The notes: generated by a model from the letters alone, not told the origin. A stretch of DNA of 64,000 nucleotides from Curtobacterium sp. SGAir0471 (GCF_005490985.1 NZ_CP027869.1:3224001-3288000), one strand, 5' to 3'; counted from the stretch's first letter, positions 52,866 to 62,833 are shown. Made by a program: numbers and translations.

Positions 52866-54713
52866 CTACTCGACGGTGACCGACTTCGCGAGGTTGCGCG
52901 GCTGGTCCACGTCGAGGCCCTTGGCCGCGGCGAGCTCCATGCCGAACATGTGCAGCGGCGCGACGGCCAGCAGCGGCTCGAACAGCGGCGTCGCGAGCGG
53001 GATGCGCAGGACCTCGTCCGCGAAGGGCAGCACCGCGGCGTCGCCCTCCTCCGCGATGGCGATCACCCGGGCGCCGCGGGCGCGGATCTCCTGGATGTTC
53101 GAGACGACCTTCGGGTGCAGCGATCGGGGGTCGCGCGGCGACGGCACGATGACGAAGACGATCTGCCCCGGCTCGATCAGGGCGATCGGGCCGTGCTTGA
53201 GCTCACCGGCCGCGAACCCCTCGGCGTGGATGTAGGCGAGCTCCTTGAGCTTGAGCGCACCCTCGAGCGCGATCGGGTACCCGACGTGACGACCGAGGAA
53301 CAGCACGCTCCGGGTGTCGGCCATCCACTTCGCGAGCTCCGCGACCCCGGACGCGTCGTCGATGGTCTGCTGCAGCTTCGGGGCGAGGCCCTCGAGCTCG
53401 GCGACCTGCTCCGCGATCTGCTCGGCGGTCAGCGTGCCCTTGAGCGTCGCCAGGTGCAGCCCGAGCAGGTACAGCGCGACGCCCTGGGCGATGAACGCCT
53501 TGGTCGACGCAACCGCGACCTCGGGTCCGGCGTGCGTGTAGATCACCGCGTCGGACTCGCGCGGGATCGTTGCGCCCTGGGTGTTGCAGATGGACAGCAC
53601 CTGGGCGCCCTGCTCGCGGGCGTACTTGACCGCCATGAGCGTGTCCATGGTCTCGCCCGACTGGCTGATCGACACCACGAGCGTGCGGTCGTCGAGCACC
53701 GGGTCGCGGTAGCGGAACTCGTGCGCGAGCTCGACCTCGACGGGCACGCGGGCCCACTGCTCGATCGCGTACTTGCCGAGGATGCCGGCGTACGCCGCGG
53801 TCCCGCAGGCGATGACAATGACGCGGTCGACCTGCTGCAGCCGCTCGGCGATCGGGTCGAGGTCGGTCAGCGTCACGGCACCGTCGTGCACGCGACCGAG
53901 GATCGTCTTCGCGACGGCCTCGGGCTCCTCGCTGATCTCCTTCGCCATGAACGAGCTCCAGCCGCCCTTGTCCGCGGCGGAGGCGTCCCAGCTAACCTCG
54001 AACTCCTCCGGGGACGCCGGGGAGCCGTCGAAGTGCACGACCTCGACACCGTCGGGACGGATCGTGGCGATCTCGTCCTGGCCGATCGCCAGGGCGCGCT
54101 GCGTGTACGCGACGAACGCGGCGACGTCGGAGCCCATGAAGTTCTCGCCCTCACCCAGGCCCACCACGAGCGGTGAGTTCCGACGTGCACCGACGACGAC
54201 GCCGGGCTGGTCGGCGTGCACGACGAGGAGCGTGAACGCGCCCTCGAGCCGCTGCACCACCTGCTGCATGGCGGCGGTCAGGTCGCCCGTCTCGCGGAAC
54301 GCCCGGCCGACCAGGTGCGCGGCGACCTCGGAGTCGGTCTCGCTCGCGAACACGACGCCCTCGGCGAGGAGCTCCTGCTTCAGCTCGGAGAAGTTCTCGA
54401 TGATGCCGTTGTGGATGAGCGCGAGCTTGCCGCCGTCCGCCAGGTGCGGGTGGGCGTTGCCGTCGGTCGGGCCGCCGTGGGTCGCCCAGCGGGTGTGCCC
54501 GATGCCCGTGGCACCGTCCGCGATCGGGTGCGACTCGAGCTCCTCGACCAGGGCCTGCAGCTTGCCGGCCTTCTTCGCCGAGACGAGGTCACCCGGCCGG
54601 TCGACGACCGCGATGCCCGCCGAGTCGTAGCCGCGGTACTCGAGACGACGGAGCCCGCCGAGGAGGACCTCCTGGCTGCTCTTGCTGCCGACGTAGCCCA
54701 CGATTCCACACAT
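52866..54713 (-). CDS. glmS: Glutamine-fructose-6-phosphate aminotransferase (isomerizing)
   Basis: 615 aa from ATG 54713, giving MCGIVGYVG with Cys2 as the N-terminal nucleophile once Met is removed. The in-frame upstream extension is not real. GATase II domain (GIGHTRWATHGGPTDGNAHP) is followed by two SIS domains (IVIACGTAAYAGILGKYAIEQWARVPVEVELAHEFRYRDP; LFLGRHVGYPIALEGALKLKELAYIHAEGFAAGELKHGPIALI) and the C-terminal NLAKSVTVE. First enzyme of UDP-GlcNAc synthesis; glmM is 2.5 kb away. TAGGAT lies about 10 bases upstream. No glmS ribozyme is seen. Confidence 0.98.
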   Translation of the reverse strand: MCGIVGYVGSKSSQEVLLGGLRRLEYRGYDSAGIAVVDRPGDLVSAKKAGKLQALVEELESHPIADGATGIGHTRWATHGGPTDGNAHPHLADGGKLALIHNGIIENFSELKQELLAEGVVFASETDSEVAAHLVGRAFRETGDLTAAMQQVVQRLEGAFTLLVVHADQPGVVVGARRNSPLVVGLGEGENFMGSDVAAFVAYTQRALAIGQDEIATIRPDGVEVVHFDGSPASPEEFEVSWDASAADKGGWSSFMAKEISEEPEAVAKTILGRVHDGAVTLTDLDPIAERLQQVDRVIVIACGTAAYAGILGKYAIEQWARVPVEVELAHEFRYRDPVLDDRTLVVSISQSGETMDTLMAVKYAREQGAQVLSICNTQGATIPRESDAVIYTHAGPEVAVASTKAFIAQGVALYLLGLHLATLKGTLTAEQIAEQVAELEGLAPKLQQTIDDASGVAELAKWMADTRSVLFLGRHVGYPIALEGALKLKELAYIHAEGFAAGELKHGPIALIEPGQIVFVIVPSPRDPRSLHPKVVSNIQEIRARGARVIAIAEEGDAAVLPFADEVLRIPLATPLFEPLLAVAPLHMFGMELAAAKGLDVDQPRNLAKSVTVE

Positions 54714-54783
54714 GCGCTCGATCCTACGGTCTGGCTGACCGCCCACCCTGCGAAGCACCGGCGGCGGGGATAACGTTCTGGTC

Positions 54784-55269
54784 GTGGGACGCTTCGACGA
54801 CATCGAGATCACCACGTTGCACGGGGAGCACACCACCTTCGGGCAGTTCTCCGACAAGGCCGTCCTCGTCGTGAACGTCGCGTCCCGATGCGGGCTCGCG
54901 CCCCAGTACGAGCAGCTCGAGGCCTTGCAGAAGACCTACGCCGAGCGCGGCTTCACTGTGCTCGGCTTCCCGAGCAACCAGTTCCTGCAGGAACTCGGCT
55001 CGTCCGAGGCCATCGACGAGTACTGCTCCACCACGTGGGGCGTGACGTTCCCGATGTCCGAGAAGGTCAAGGTGAACGGCAAGGGCGCCCACCCGCTGTA
55101 CCAGGCCCTCAAGGAGACGCCGGACGCGTCCGGCAAGGCCGGCCGGGTCAGCTGGAACTTCGAGAAGTTCCTCGTCGCCCCCGACGGGACCGTCACGCGC
55201 TTCCGTCCGACGACGAAGCCGGACGCCCCCGAGGTCGTCGCCGCCATCGAGGCGGCGCTCCCCGCCTGA
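54784..55269 (+). CDS. Glutathione peroxidase family protein (probably thioredoxin-dependent)
   Basis: 161 aa from GTG 54784. [19 protein letters not shown] contains the peroxidatic Cys36. [22 protein letters not shown] gives the Gln and the likely resolving Cys. [12 protein letters not shown] supplies the active-site Trp and Asn. These bacterial enzymes usually take electrons from thioredoxin rather than glutathione. A TAACGTT -10 lies just upstream, so the message is nearly leaderless. Confidence 0.94.
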   Translation: MGRFDDIEITTLHGEHTTFGQFSDKAVLVVNVASRCGLAPQYEQLEALQKTYAERGFTVLGFPSNQFLQELGSSEAIDEYCSTTWGVTFPMSEKVKVNGKGAHPLYQALKETPDASGKAGRVSWNFEKFLVAPDGTVTRFRPTTKPDAPEVVAAIEAALPA

Positions 55270-55353
55270 CCGGTGGCGTGCCTGACGGCGGCCCGCCCGA
55301 CCGTCGGTCCAGCCGACCGGCGGCCGCGTCGCGCGGACAGGCACGGGACCCCG

Positions 55354-55409
55354 GACGGGAGGCGCGGTGCACGTGCGCCGGTCCGCCCGCGTCCGCCGCG
55401 CCTCCCGTC
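55354..55409. repeat. Dispersed palindrome copy between gpx and coaA
   Basis: GACGGGAGGCGCGG (55354-55367) and CCGCGCCTCCCGTC (55396-55409) are exact complements over 14 bases, with a 28-base loop. The right arm abuts the coaA -10 candidate (TACGCT, from 55412), so it may act both as terminator of the gpx transcript and as part of the coaA promoter region. Confidence 0.75.
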
Positions 55410-55424
55410 TGTACGCTCGTCCCC

Positions 55425-56369
55425 ATGCCGATCACGGAAGCCACCGTCGCGCACCCGACCCCGTTCGTGGAGATCCCGCGCGACGAGTGGTCGCAGCTCG
55501 CGCCGAAGGAGCACCTGTCGCTGACCGAGACCGAGATCGTGCAGCTGCGCGGCCTGGGCGACCGGCTCGACATGCAGGAGGTGCAGGAGGTCTACCTGCC
55601 GCTGTCCCGCCTGCTGACGCTCTACGCGGCCGGTGCCCGCAACCTGCACGCGGAGACGAGCCGGTTCCTCGGCGAGCGGGCCGGACGGACGCCCTTCGTG
55701 ATCGGCGTGGCCGGATCGGTGGCGGTCGGCAAGTCGACCGTCGCGCGGCTGCTGCGGGAGCTCACGAAGCGGTGGCCGGACACCCCGCGGGTCGAGCTCG
55801 TGACGACCGACGGGTTCCTGTACCCGAACGCCGAGCTGGAGCGCCGCGGGATCATGGACCGCAAGGGGTTCCCGGAGTCGTACGACCGTCGGGCGCTGCT
55901 GCGGTTCGTCAGCCAGGTGAAGAGCGGGGCGGCCGAGGTGCGCGCGCCGTTCTACTCGCACCTGGTCTACGACATCGTGCCCGACGCCGAGATCGTGGTG
56001 CGGCAGCCGGACGTCCTCATCGTCGAGGGACTGAACGTGCTCGCGCCGCCGGTGCACGGGCGGCTCGCGCTGTCGGACCTGTTCGACTTCACGATCTACG
56101 TCGACGCGAAGACGAAGGACATCGAGTCCTGGTACGTCGACCGCTTCCTGGCGCTCCAGGAGGAGGCGTTCTCGAGCCCGGACTCGTTCTTCCACCGCTT
56201 CGCCTCGCTGTCGCGGGAGGACGCGGTGCGGACGGCGACCGAGGTCTGGCGGGCGATCAACGAGCCGAACCTGCTCGAGAACGTGCTGCCGACGCGCTCC
56301 CGGGCGACGCTCGTGCTCAAGAAGGGCGCGAACCACAAGGTCAACTCGGTGCTGCTCCGCAAGATCTGA
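55425..56369 (+). CDS. coaA: Type I pantothenate kinase
   Basis: 314 aa from ATG 55425. It phosphorylates pantothenate, the first step to CoA, and is feedback-inhibited by CoA in the characterised family. P-loop [63 protein letters not shown] and C-terminal [19 protein letters not shown]. Length and motifs fit fully. It is convergent with glmM. Confidence 0.97.
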   Translation: MPITEATVAHPTPFVEIPRDEWSQLAPKEHLSLTETEIVQLRGLGDRLDMQEVQEVYLPLSRLLTLYAAGARNLHAETSRFLGERAGRTPFVIGVAGSVAVGKSTVARLLRELTKRWPDTPRVELVTTDGFLYPNAELERRGIMDRKGFPESYDRRALLRFVSQVKSGAAEVRAPFYSHLVYDIVPDAEIVVRQPDVLIVEGLNVLAPPVHGRLALSDLFDFTIYVDAKTKDIESWYVDRFLALQEEAFSSPDSFFHRFASLSREDAVRTATEVWRAINEPNLLENVLPTRSRATLVLKKGANHKVNSVLLRKI

Positions 56370-56390
56370 CGCGGGGGCGAGCGGGACCCG

Positions 56391-56454
56391 CGGAACCAGG
56401 TTCCGGGCACAGCACCGCGGAAGAGCACAGTGTCGTGTCCGGAACCTGGTTCCG
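56391..56454. terminator. Long inverted repeat between coaA and glmM
   Basis: Arms at 56391-56410 and 56435-56454 match at 19 of 20 positions (CGGAACCAGGTTCC / GGAACCTGGTTCCG). Each arm is itself a palindrome around GGAACCAGGTTCC, so two alternative foldings exist. It serves as a bidirectional terminator by position. Confidence 0.8.
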
Positions 56455-56470
56455 GAGCGGGATGGAGGTC

Positions 56471-57847
56471 CTACGCGGCCTCGTCGATCGACAGCCGGTC
56501 GCGGACGACGTCGGCGAGCTCCTCGGCGACGCGCTCGGCATCGGCCTGCGAGGCAGCCTCGACCATGACCCGGACCACCGGCTCGGTGCCCGACGACCGC
56601 AGCAGCACCCGCCCGGAGTCACCGAGCGACGACGTCGCCGCGGCGATCGCGTCCTGCACGCCCTGGTCGTCCAGACCCTGCCGGTCGACACCGCGCACGT
56701 TCAGGAGCACCTGCGGGAAGACGGTCATGCACGACGCGAGCTCCTGCAGGCTCTTGCCGGTGCGGGCCATCTCGGCCACCAGGTGCAGCCCGGTCAGGAC
56801 ACCGTCACCCGTGGTCGCGAACTCGTTGAAGATGACGTGGCCGGACTGCTCACCACCGAGGGAGAAGCCACCCTCGACCATCTTCTCGAGCACGTAGCGG
56901 TCGCCGACGGCGGTCTGCACGACCTCGATCCCGGCGTCCGCCATGGCGCGCGTGAGACCGAGGTTCGACATCACGGTGGCGACGAGCGTGTCCGAGGCAA
57001 GGCGCCCACGCTCCTTGAGCGACAGCGCGAGGATCGCCATGATCTGGTCGCCGTCGATCGCGTTGCCGGCGGCGTCCACCGCGAGGCACCGGTCGGCGTC
57101 ACCGTCGTGCGCGATGCCCACGTCGGCGCCGTGCTCGAGGACGGCTCGTGCGAGGTTGTCGATGTGCGTGGACCCGACACCGTCGTTGATGTTCATGCCG
57201 TCCGGGTCCGCGCCGATGAGCGTGACCCGGGCACCGGCGTTGACGAACACCTCGGGCGAGACGCCCGCGGCGGCACCGTTCGCGCAGTCGAGCACGACGT
57301 GGATCCCGTCGAGCCGGTGCGGCAGCGTGCCGAGCAGGTGCACCACGTAACGGTCCTCGGCGTCGGCGAACCGGGTGATCCGACCGACCTCGGCGCCGGT
57401 CGGCGTCGGCGCGGACTGGTCGTGCATGGCCGCTTCGATGCGGTCCTCGACCTCGTCCGGGAGCTTGCGGCCGCCCGTCGCGAAGAACTTGATCCCGTTG
57501 TCGGGTGCGGGGTTGTGCGACGCGGAGATCATCACGCCGAAGTCTGCGTCGATGTCCGCGACGAGGAACGCCGCAGCGGGGGTGGGGATGACCCCGGCGT
57601 CGAGCACGTCGACGCCGGCGGAGGCGAGACCGGCCGCGACCGCGGCACCCAGGAACTCACCGGAGACGCGCGGGTCGCGCGCCAGGACCGCGCGGGGGCG
57701 CGGTCGGCCGGACGCCCGGCGGGCGTCAGCATGGTGTCCGTGCGTGAGCACGGCCGCGCTGGCCTGGGCGAGACCCAGTGCCAGCGCGGCCGTCAGCTCG
57801 CCGTTGGCGAGTCCACGAACACCGTCGGTACCGAACAGACGCGGCAT
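56471..57847 (-). CDS. glmM: Phosphoglucosamine mutase
   Basis: 458 aa from ATG 57847 ([15 protein letters not shown]). Converts glucosamine-6-P to glucosamine-1-P for UDP-GlcNAc. Phosphoserine loop [19 protein letters not shown] (Ser110), metal loop [13 protein letters not shown], sugar-binding [10 protein letters not shown] and phosphate-binding [15 protein letters not shown] are intact. It follows rpsI after 22 bases, the usual actinobacterial order. Confidence 0.98.
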   Translation of the reverse strand: MPRLFGTDGVRGLANGELTAALALGLAQASAAVLTHGHHADARRASGRPRPRAVLARDPRVSGEFLGAAVAAGLASAGVDVLDAGVIPTPAAAFLVADIDADFGVMISASHNPAPDNGIKFFATGGRKLPDEVEDRIEAAMHDQSAPTPTGAEVGRITRFADAEDRYVVHLLGTLPHRLDGIHVVLDCANGAAAGVSPEVFVNAGARVTLIGADPDGMNINDGVGSTHIDNLARAVLEHGADVGIAHDGDADRCLAVDAAGNAIDGDQIMAILALSLKERGRLASDTLVATVMSNLGLTRAMADAGIEVVQTAVGDRYVLEKMVEGGFSLGGEQSGHVIFNEFATTGDGVLTGLHLVAEMARTGKSLQELASCMTVFPQVLLNVRGVDRQGLDDQGVQDAIAAATSSLGDSGRVLLRSSGTEPVVRVMVEAASQADAERVAEELADVVRDRLSIDEAA

Positions 57848-57869
57848 TGCGATCGGGTTCGTCGCGCGA

Positions 57870-58355
57870 CTAGCGCTTCGAGAACTGCGACGCCTTGCGG
57901 GCCTTCTTGAGACCGGCCTTCTTGCGCTCGATGACGCGGGCGTCACGGGTGAGGAAGCCGGCCTTCTTGAGGGTGGCGCGGTTGTTCTCGCGGTCGATCT
58001 CGTTCAGCGCACGGGCGATCGCGAGGCGGAGCGCACCGGCCTGACCCGAGGGGCCACCACCGGTGATGCGGGCGGTGACGTCGTAGGCGCCGAGGAGCTC
58101 GAGCACCTTGAACGGGTCGTTGATGAGCTGCTGGTGCAGCTTGTTCGGGAAGTAGTCCTCGAGCGTGCGGCCGTTGACCGTGAACGAGCCGCCACCGGGG
58201 ACGAGGCGCACGCGGGCGATGGCCTCCTTGCGGCGCCCGACGGCACCGCCCGAGACGTTGAGGATCTGGCGGGGAGCGGTCTCCGAGGACGCCGGGGCGC
58301 TCTCGGTGGTGAAGCTCTCCGGGGTCTGGTCGAGGGAGTCAGCGATCTGAGCCAT
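57870..58355 (-). CDS. rpsI: Ribosomal protein uS9
   Basis: 161 aa. The conserved domain starts at [19 protein letters not shown] and ends with the invariant basic tail [11 protein letters not shown] that contacts P-site tRNA. The ~30-residue acidic, Ser/Thr-rich N-terminal extension is typical for actinobacteria. It is cotranscribed with rplM 36 bases upstream. Confidence 0.98.
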   Translation of the reverse strand: MAQIADSLDQTPESFTTESAPASSETAPRQILNVSGGAVGRRKEAIARVRLVPGGGSFTVNGRTLEDYFPNKLHQQLINDPFKVLELLGAYDVTARITGGGPSGQAGALRLAIARALNEIDRENNRATLKKAGFLTRDARVIERKKAGLKKARKASQFSKR

Positions 58356-58391
58356 GAGTGTTATCAGTCCTTGAAGTCGTCGTGGCCGTCG

Positions 58392-58838
58392 TTACTGCGC
58401 GACCTGGTCGAAGGTGTACGCCTTGGGCTGCTGCGCGGCGTGCGGGTGCTCCGCGCCGGCGTAGACCTTCAGCTTCTTGAGCTGCTCACGACCGAGGGTG
58501 TTCTTCGGCAGCATGCCGCGGATCGCCTTCTCGACGGCGCGGGTCGGGTGCTTCTCGAGCATCTCCGGGTAGGAGGTCGCCGTGAGGCCGCCCGGGTAGC
58601 CCGAGTGACGGTAGTAGACCTTCTTGGCGAGCTTGGAGCCGGTGAGGGCGACCTTGTCCGCGTTGATGATGATGACGTAGTCACCCATGTCCATGTGCTG
58701 GGCGAAGGTGGCCTTGTGCTTGCCGCGCAGGAGCGCCGCAGCGTGCGTGGCGAGACGGCCGAGGACGACGTCGGTCGCGTCGATGACGATCCAGTCGTGC
58801 TGGACGTCTGCCGGCTTCGGGGAGAACGTACGAGTCAC
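58392..58838 (-). CDS. rplM: Ribosomal protein uL13
   Basis: 148 aa from GTG 58838 ([21 protein letters not shown]). [49 protein letters not shown] and [22 protein letters not shown] are standard. The in-frame extension to 58970 is the leader read as protein and is rejected. Confidence 0.98.
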   Translation of the reverse strand: MTRTFSPKPADVQHDWIVIDATDVVLGRLATHAAALLRGKHKATFAQHMDMGDYVIIINADKVALTGSKLAKKVYYRHSGYPGGLTATSYPEMLEKHPTRAVEKAIRGMLPKNTLGREQLKKLKVYAGAEHPHAAQQPKAYTFDQVAQ

Positions 58839-59022
58839 AGGTGTGCTGCTTTCGTGTCGAGGTGAGGAGTCCGTGAATCCCGCTCCGGTGGGTGTTCCGC
58901 GGGCGATGCTCGTGGAACTGCCCGGTGGAGGGCTCATCTGACTGTCCGGCGCACGGGGCGCGCAGACCAAGGTGAGAGCCTACCCGACGCGGCTCGCCTT
59001 GTCGAACGCGCCCGGTCGCGGC

Positions 59023-59059
59023 CGGGAGGCACGGGGCGCGCCCGCCACGCGCCTCCCGT
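59023..59059. repeat. Dispersed GGGAGGC...GCCTCCC palindrome copy
   Basis: CGGGAGGCACG and CGCGCCTCCCG form an imperfect hairpin, followed by TCCGTCCG. Same family as 4408, 26811 and 55354. Confidence 0.6.
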
Positions 59060-59090
59060 CCGTCCGCGATCGCCGAGGCGCGCGCGGAAC

Positions 59091-59128
59091 GCGACATCGC
59101 ACCCGTCGATCGACGGGTGCGATGTCGC
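59091..59128 (-). terminator. Terminator after the secreted nuclease gene
   Basis: A 38-base perfect palindrome: GCGACATCGCACCCGTCGA and its complement with no unpaired loop. It lies 22 bases past the nuclease stop on the minus strand. Confidence 0.85.
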
Positions 59129-59149
59129 TCATCCGGTGTCGGCCCGAGA

Positions 59150-61948
59150 TCAGTCCGTGCGTGCCGCCCGCCGGTGTCGCGCCACGACCAGGCCGGTGCC
59201 GGTCGCCAGCAGGAGCAGCGCCGCGGCGAGTCCGCCGGTCAGCTCGGCGCCGGTGAACGCCAGTCGGCCGTCACGGTCCGCCGCGGCGATCGGCGTCGCT
59301 CCCGGCGTGACGGTGGTCTGTCCGGCGCCGGCACCGGCGGTCGGGGCCGGAGACGGGACCGGCGCCGTCGTCCCACCGTCGCCCGGAGCCGGCGTCTCGC
59401 CGTCACCCGGCGTCTCGTCGGCCGCCGTGTCGAAGCCGACCAGGATCGGGTCGTGGTCGCTCGCGCGGTACACGTCGTCGCGGTACAGGTCCGTGACGTT
59501 GTAGTCGTAGCGGCTGTACTCCAGGCCCACCGACTCGGTCGAGTTGATGTTCCAGATGTCCACACCGGTGACCGTCGCCAGTGCGGCCGGGGACGCCAGC
59601 ACGTGGTCCAGGGAACCGCTCAGGCCGCTGAAGACGTACGAGTACTCGGACGAGTCCTCCGCCGGCCCGAGGTCGGTGTAGCCCGCGTCGCGCAGGACGA
59701 CCATCGGGTCCTCCTCGCTGTACGCGTTGAAGTCGCCGAGCATGAACACCTTGTCCGTGCCGTACTTCTGCTGCTCGGTCGTCGAGAACGCGGCGAGCGC
59801 CGTCGCCTGGCGCACACGGTCGGCGTTCGACGCGCCCTGGCCGTCGCCCTGGTCGGCGTTCTCACCCGAGCCGGAGCCCTTCGACTTGAAGTGGTTCGCG
59901 ATGACGAGGAAGTCGTCGTCCGCGGTGCCGCCGACCGGGCGGAAGGCGTCGGCCACGGGCTGACGGGCGTTCACGAAGGCCGGGTCGTCCAGGATGGTGG
60001 ACTCGCCGACGGGCGCGACGCGGTCCTTCTTGTAGATGAGCGCGAGGCGGATGACGTCCTCGGTCGCGGGCAGCGCCGACGGGGACGGCACGTACGCCCA
60101 GGTGTCCTGACCCGCGGCGGCGTTCAGCGCGGCGACGAGGGTGCCGACGGCGGCGTCGCGGTCCTTGCCGAAGCGTGCGGAGTTCTCGATCTCCTCGAGC
60201 GAGACGACGTCGGCGCCGAGGGCGTTGATCGCCTTCACGATCTTCACCTGCTGACGGGCGAGGTCGTCGGCGTTCGCGGCACCGCGGGCGTCGCAGCCGC
60301 CGCGGACGGTCACGGGGTCGCCGTCGCGGTCGGTGTAGTACGTGCAGCCGGTGAGCTGGTCACCGGTGGTCGGGAAGTAGTTCAGGACGTTGAAGCCGGC
60401 GAGCTTCAGGTCACCGCCGACCTCCTCGGGCGCCGCGGTGCGGACGTCCGAGAACGATGCGGGCAGGTCGGCAACCGGGGTCGCGCCCGTGATCGGCGCG
60501 GTCGGCTGGAACTTCCACGCGTCGTTCCGGTAGTCGAGGACGACCGGCTTCGTGAAGGTCGTGGCGGCGCCGACCGTGACCGGGCCCTGGGTGAGCCAGG
60601 ACACCGGGATCGACTGGTTCGCGGCGCTGAGGAAGTTGGTGCTCGCGCCGTCGTCGAGCACGACCTTGCGCGCGGCGTTGTCGGCTGCGACCGCGGCGGC
60701 CTCCGGGCTCCCCGGGCGGGCGACCTCGGTCGGCTGGATCAGGCGCTCCGTGCCGGCGGCCAGGGTGATCTCGCCGTACTGGTTGGTCGTGTAGTTGTCG
60801 GCGACCGTGTAGTCACCCTGCGGCGCGATGAGCATGCTCTCGAGCGACTCGCGCTGTGCGTCCGTGCGCGGCAGGGTCAGCGTTGCCGGGACCGGCTGCA
60901 CGACGCCCGAGGCGGGGAGGCGCACGACGTCGGCGGTCGATGCGACCTCGAGTTCGGTGAGGCCGTTGAACTCGGCCACCGACCCGGTGAGGCGCACGGC
61001 GTCGCCGACCGAGACGCTGCCCGCGGTCGCGGCCGAGTACACGAACACGGCGTCCGACGCGGTGTGTGCGGCGAGGTCGACCGCGCCGCCGGTGCCGGCG
61101 GTCTGGACCGTGTAGCCGTTCAGGCCGCCCGTGGCGTAGACCGCGGTGACGACGCCCTCGGTGACGACGCGCCTCCCGACGTACGGCGACGCCGTGCCGG
61201 TGCCCTGCAGCTGCGCGATGGTGACCTGCTCGGCCGGGGTGGTCGGCGTACCCGGGTCGGTCGGCTCGGGGTCGGTCGGCGTGCTGCTGCCGGTGTCACC
61301 CGCGGCGTTCGTCGGCGTCAGGGTCGTGGTGACCGAGAAGTCGGTGCCGTTGACGTCGGTGTCCGTCGTGCCGGCCCGGGTCAGGCCGTTCGGCTCGCTG
61401 TTCCCGCCGGTCACCGTGCGGACGGTGCCCTCGTACGTGTTCGACGCGCCGTAGCCGAGCAGGTCGACGACGCCGGGCGTCCCGGTCGCGACCGGACCCG
61501 CGGGGAGCGCCAGCGCCCCGGTGCCGCTCGAGAGCGCGAGGGTGCCGGTGGTGCCGGACGGGTTGAGGGAGGCGGTGTCGTCCGCGGTCGGCAGGGCGGC
61601 GCCGACGGCGTTCGCGCCGCCGTTGCCCGCCATCGACACGAGGAAGGTGCCGTTCGCGGGCACCGTGCCCTCGAGGGCGCTCACCGAGAAGTTCCCGGTG
61701 CTGCCGGCGGCGCGGTACTGGAGCGACCAGCCGGCGAGCGACACCGGCGTCGCGGTCGGGTTCGCGATCTCGACGAACTTCTCCTTGTAGAAGGCGTTCG
61801 CGCTGCCGCCCTTGAGGTACGCCTCGGAGATGACGAGGCCGGTACCCGCGGGGTTCGCGAGAGCGGTGGAGACGGAGACGAGTGGGGCGGCGACGAGCGT
61901 CGCCGCCACCGTGGCGCACAGCACGGTGCGCCGCAGGAGGTTGGGCAT
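59150..61948 (-). CDS. ExeM/NucH family secreted endonuclease, probably cell-wall anchored
   Basis: 932 aa. Signal peptide (MPNLLRRTVLCATVAATLVAAPLVSVSTALA). Domains in order: lamin-tail-like domain (~33-190, LVISEAYLKGGSANAFYKEKFVEIANP); Thr/Pro linker; OB-fold-like region (~245-370); endonuclease/exonuclease/phosphatase domain (~515-830: KLAGFNVLNYFP, DVVSLEEIENS, LVIANHFKSKGS, MLGDFNAYSEEDP, SDHDPILVGFD). The C-terminus has a Pro/Thr spacer, LAFTG (about 896-900), a hydrophobic helix and a basic end RHRRAARTD, a class E-type sortase signal. It probably degrades extracellular DNA at the cell surface. Confidence 0.94.
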   Translation of the reverse strand: MPNLLRRTVLCATVAATLVAAPLVSVSTALANPAGTGLVISEAYLKGGSANAFYKEKFVEIANPTATPVSLAGWSLQYRAAGSTGNFSVSALEGTVPANGTFLVSMAGNGGANAVGAALPTADDTASLNPSGTTGTLALSSGTGALALPAGPVATGTPGVVDLLGYGASNTYEGTVRTVTGGNSEPNGLTRAGTTDTDVNGTDFSVTTTLTPTNAAGDTGSSTPTDPEPTDPGTPTTPAEQVTIAQLQGTGTASPYVGRRVVTEGVVTAVYATGGLNGYTVQTAGTGGAVDLAAHTASDAVFVYSAATAGSVSVGDAVRLTGSVAEFNGLTELEVASTADVVRLPASGVVQPVPATLTLPRTDAQRESLESMLIAPQGDYTVADNYTTNQYGEITLAAGTERLIQPTEVARPGSPEAAAVAADNAARKVVLDDGASTNFLSAANQSIPVSWLTQGPVTVGAATTFTKPVVLDYRNDAWKFQPTAPITGATPVADLPASFSDVRTAAPEEVGGDLKLAGFNVLNYFPTTGDQLTGCTYYTDRDGDPVTVRGGCDARGAANADDLARQQVKIVKAINALGADVVSLEEIENSARFGKDRDAAVGTLVAALNAAAGQDTWAYVPSPSALPATEDVIRLALIYKKDRVAPVGESTILDDPAFVNARQPVADAFRPVGGTADDDFLVIANHFKSKGSGSGENADQGDGQGASNADRVRQATALAAFSTTEQQKYGTDKVFMLGDFNAYSEEDPMVVLRDAGYTDLGPAEDSSEYSYVFSGLSGSLDHVLASPAALATVTGVDIWNINSTESVGLEYSRYDYNVTDLYRDDVYRASDHDPILVGFDTAADETPGDGETPAPGDGGTTAPVPSPAPTAGAGAGQTTVTPGATPIAAADRDGRLAFTGAELTGGLAAALLLLATGTGLVVARHRRAARTD

Positions 61949-61981
61949 GCTGACCTTCGGCAGGAGGAGGGGGACCTCGTC

Positions 61982-62025
61982 ACGCTAGTCACCTGATGAG
62001 TCGCTCAGGTTTCCGACAGGTGAAC
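61982..62025 (-). promoter_or_regulatory. Nuclease promoter with PHO-box-like direct repeats
   Basis: On the minus strand GTTCACCTGTC (complement of 62015-62025) is followed directly by GGAAACCTGAG (complement of 62004-62014). These two 11-base units resemble the PhoP box unit of actinomycetes (GTTCACC-type). The second lies at the -35 position. A TAGCGT -10 (complement of 61982-61987) lies downstream, about 33 bases before the ATG. Short palindrome ACCTGA/TCAGGT overlaps the second unit. Confidence 0.5.
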
Positions 62026-62086
62026 GATGTTCCCCCCGCACGAGGGACACCGACCGGCGGCACCTTCCCTCGGCCCGCGACCGGTG

Positions 62087-62833
62087 TCAGCCCGTGACCG
62101 GCACCCACCCGCTGCCGACACGGTGCACGGCGGGTCCGTGCCCCGGCAGCACGATCTCCGGGATCGGCAGCGCCCGTGCGGACTCGAGGGCCGTCGCCTG
62201 GTCGGCGGTGAAGAACGGCGTGATCATCCGCGGGCGTGGTTGCCACGACCCCGGCAGGGTGTCGTGGTGCGAGATCACTGCATCGCCGGTGACGATCGCG
62301 TTCGCAGCCGGCAGCAGGTACGCGGTCGACCCGGCCGTGTGCCCGACGGCGGGGAACGGCGTCGTCGCCCGCCCCGCGAAGTCCTGCGCGGTGAAGGCCC
62401 GGGCGGTCGGGACGGTCACCGGACGCAGGGCGTCGGAGCCGATCGCGCGCGCCAGCCAGCGCAGGGTCCGGGGCGCGGCCAGCCGTCCGCCGATCTCCGC
62501 CGGCCGGACCTGCTGCCGCTCGGGACCGCGGACGTTGTCGAGCTCGTCGGCGTGCGCCAGGACCTGCACGTGCGGGTGCCGCTCGAGGATCCCCGGGATG
62601 CCACCGACGTGGTCGACGTGCCCGTGCGTGACGTAGATGCGCCGCAGGTCGTCGAGGTCGTGCCCGGCCCAGCGCACGGTGTCGAGGACGAGCCCGGCGT
62701 CGGCGGGGTACCCGGCGTCGATCAGCGCGACGCCGTCCTCCTCGGCGAGCACCACCCAGTTCGACACCGGCCCCTCGACGAACACGACCCCGGGGGCGAC
62801 GGAGACGACGGACCGGGGCCTGCGGGAGCTCAT
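62087..62833 (-). CDS. MBL-fold metallo-hydrolase
   Basis: 248 aa. The di-metal site is complete: YVTHGHVDHVGG (HxHxDH), AVGHTAGSTAY (third His), VTGDAVI (bridging Asp) and VLPGHGPAV (last His). N-terminus SNWVVLAEEDGVALIDAGYPADA is typical of glyoxalase II-like hydrolases; substrate unknown. No signal peptide. The start overlaps the truA stop as ATGA, so it is translated from the truA message. Confidence 0.9.
   Translation of the reverse strand: MSSRRPRSVVSVAPGVVFVEGPVSNWVVLAEEDGVALIDAGYPADAGLVLDTVRWAGHDLDDLRRIYVTHGHVDHVGGIPGILERHPHVQVLAHADELDNVRGPERQQVRPAEIGGRLAAPRTLRWLARAIGSDALRPVTVPTARAFTAQDFAGRATTPFPAVGHTAGSTAYLLPAANAIVTGDAVISHHDTLPGSWQPRPRMITPFFTADQATALESARALPIPEIVLPGHGPAVHRVGSGWVPVTG

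Larger units (their letters stand above)
58839..59149. promoter_or_regulatory. rplM-rpsI leader and promoter region
   Basis: About 310 bases without a gene. On the minus strand TTCGAC (complement of 59001-59006), an 18-base spacer and TAGGCT (complement of 58977-58982) form a promoter. The resulting leader is about 130 bases, long for this genome, where most messages start close to their ATG, and could hold an autoregulatory L13-type structure. Right of it are a GGGAGGC repeat copy (59023-59059) and the terminator of the nuclease gene (59091-59128). Confidence 0.6.

Noticed and set aside
52866..54857. GlmS with an N-terminal extension
   Set aside because: The catalytic Cys must follow the initiator Met (MCGIVGYVG at 54713), so the upstream in-frame codons are not translated.
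58392..58970. uL13 with a 44-residue N-terminal extension
   Set aside because: The extension lies in the leader between a good promoter and the conserved start VTRTFSPK; its composition is not that of a ribosomal protein.
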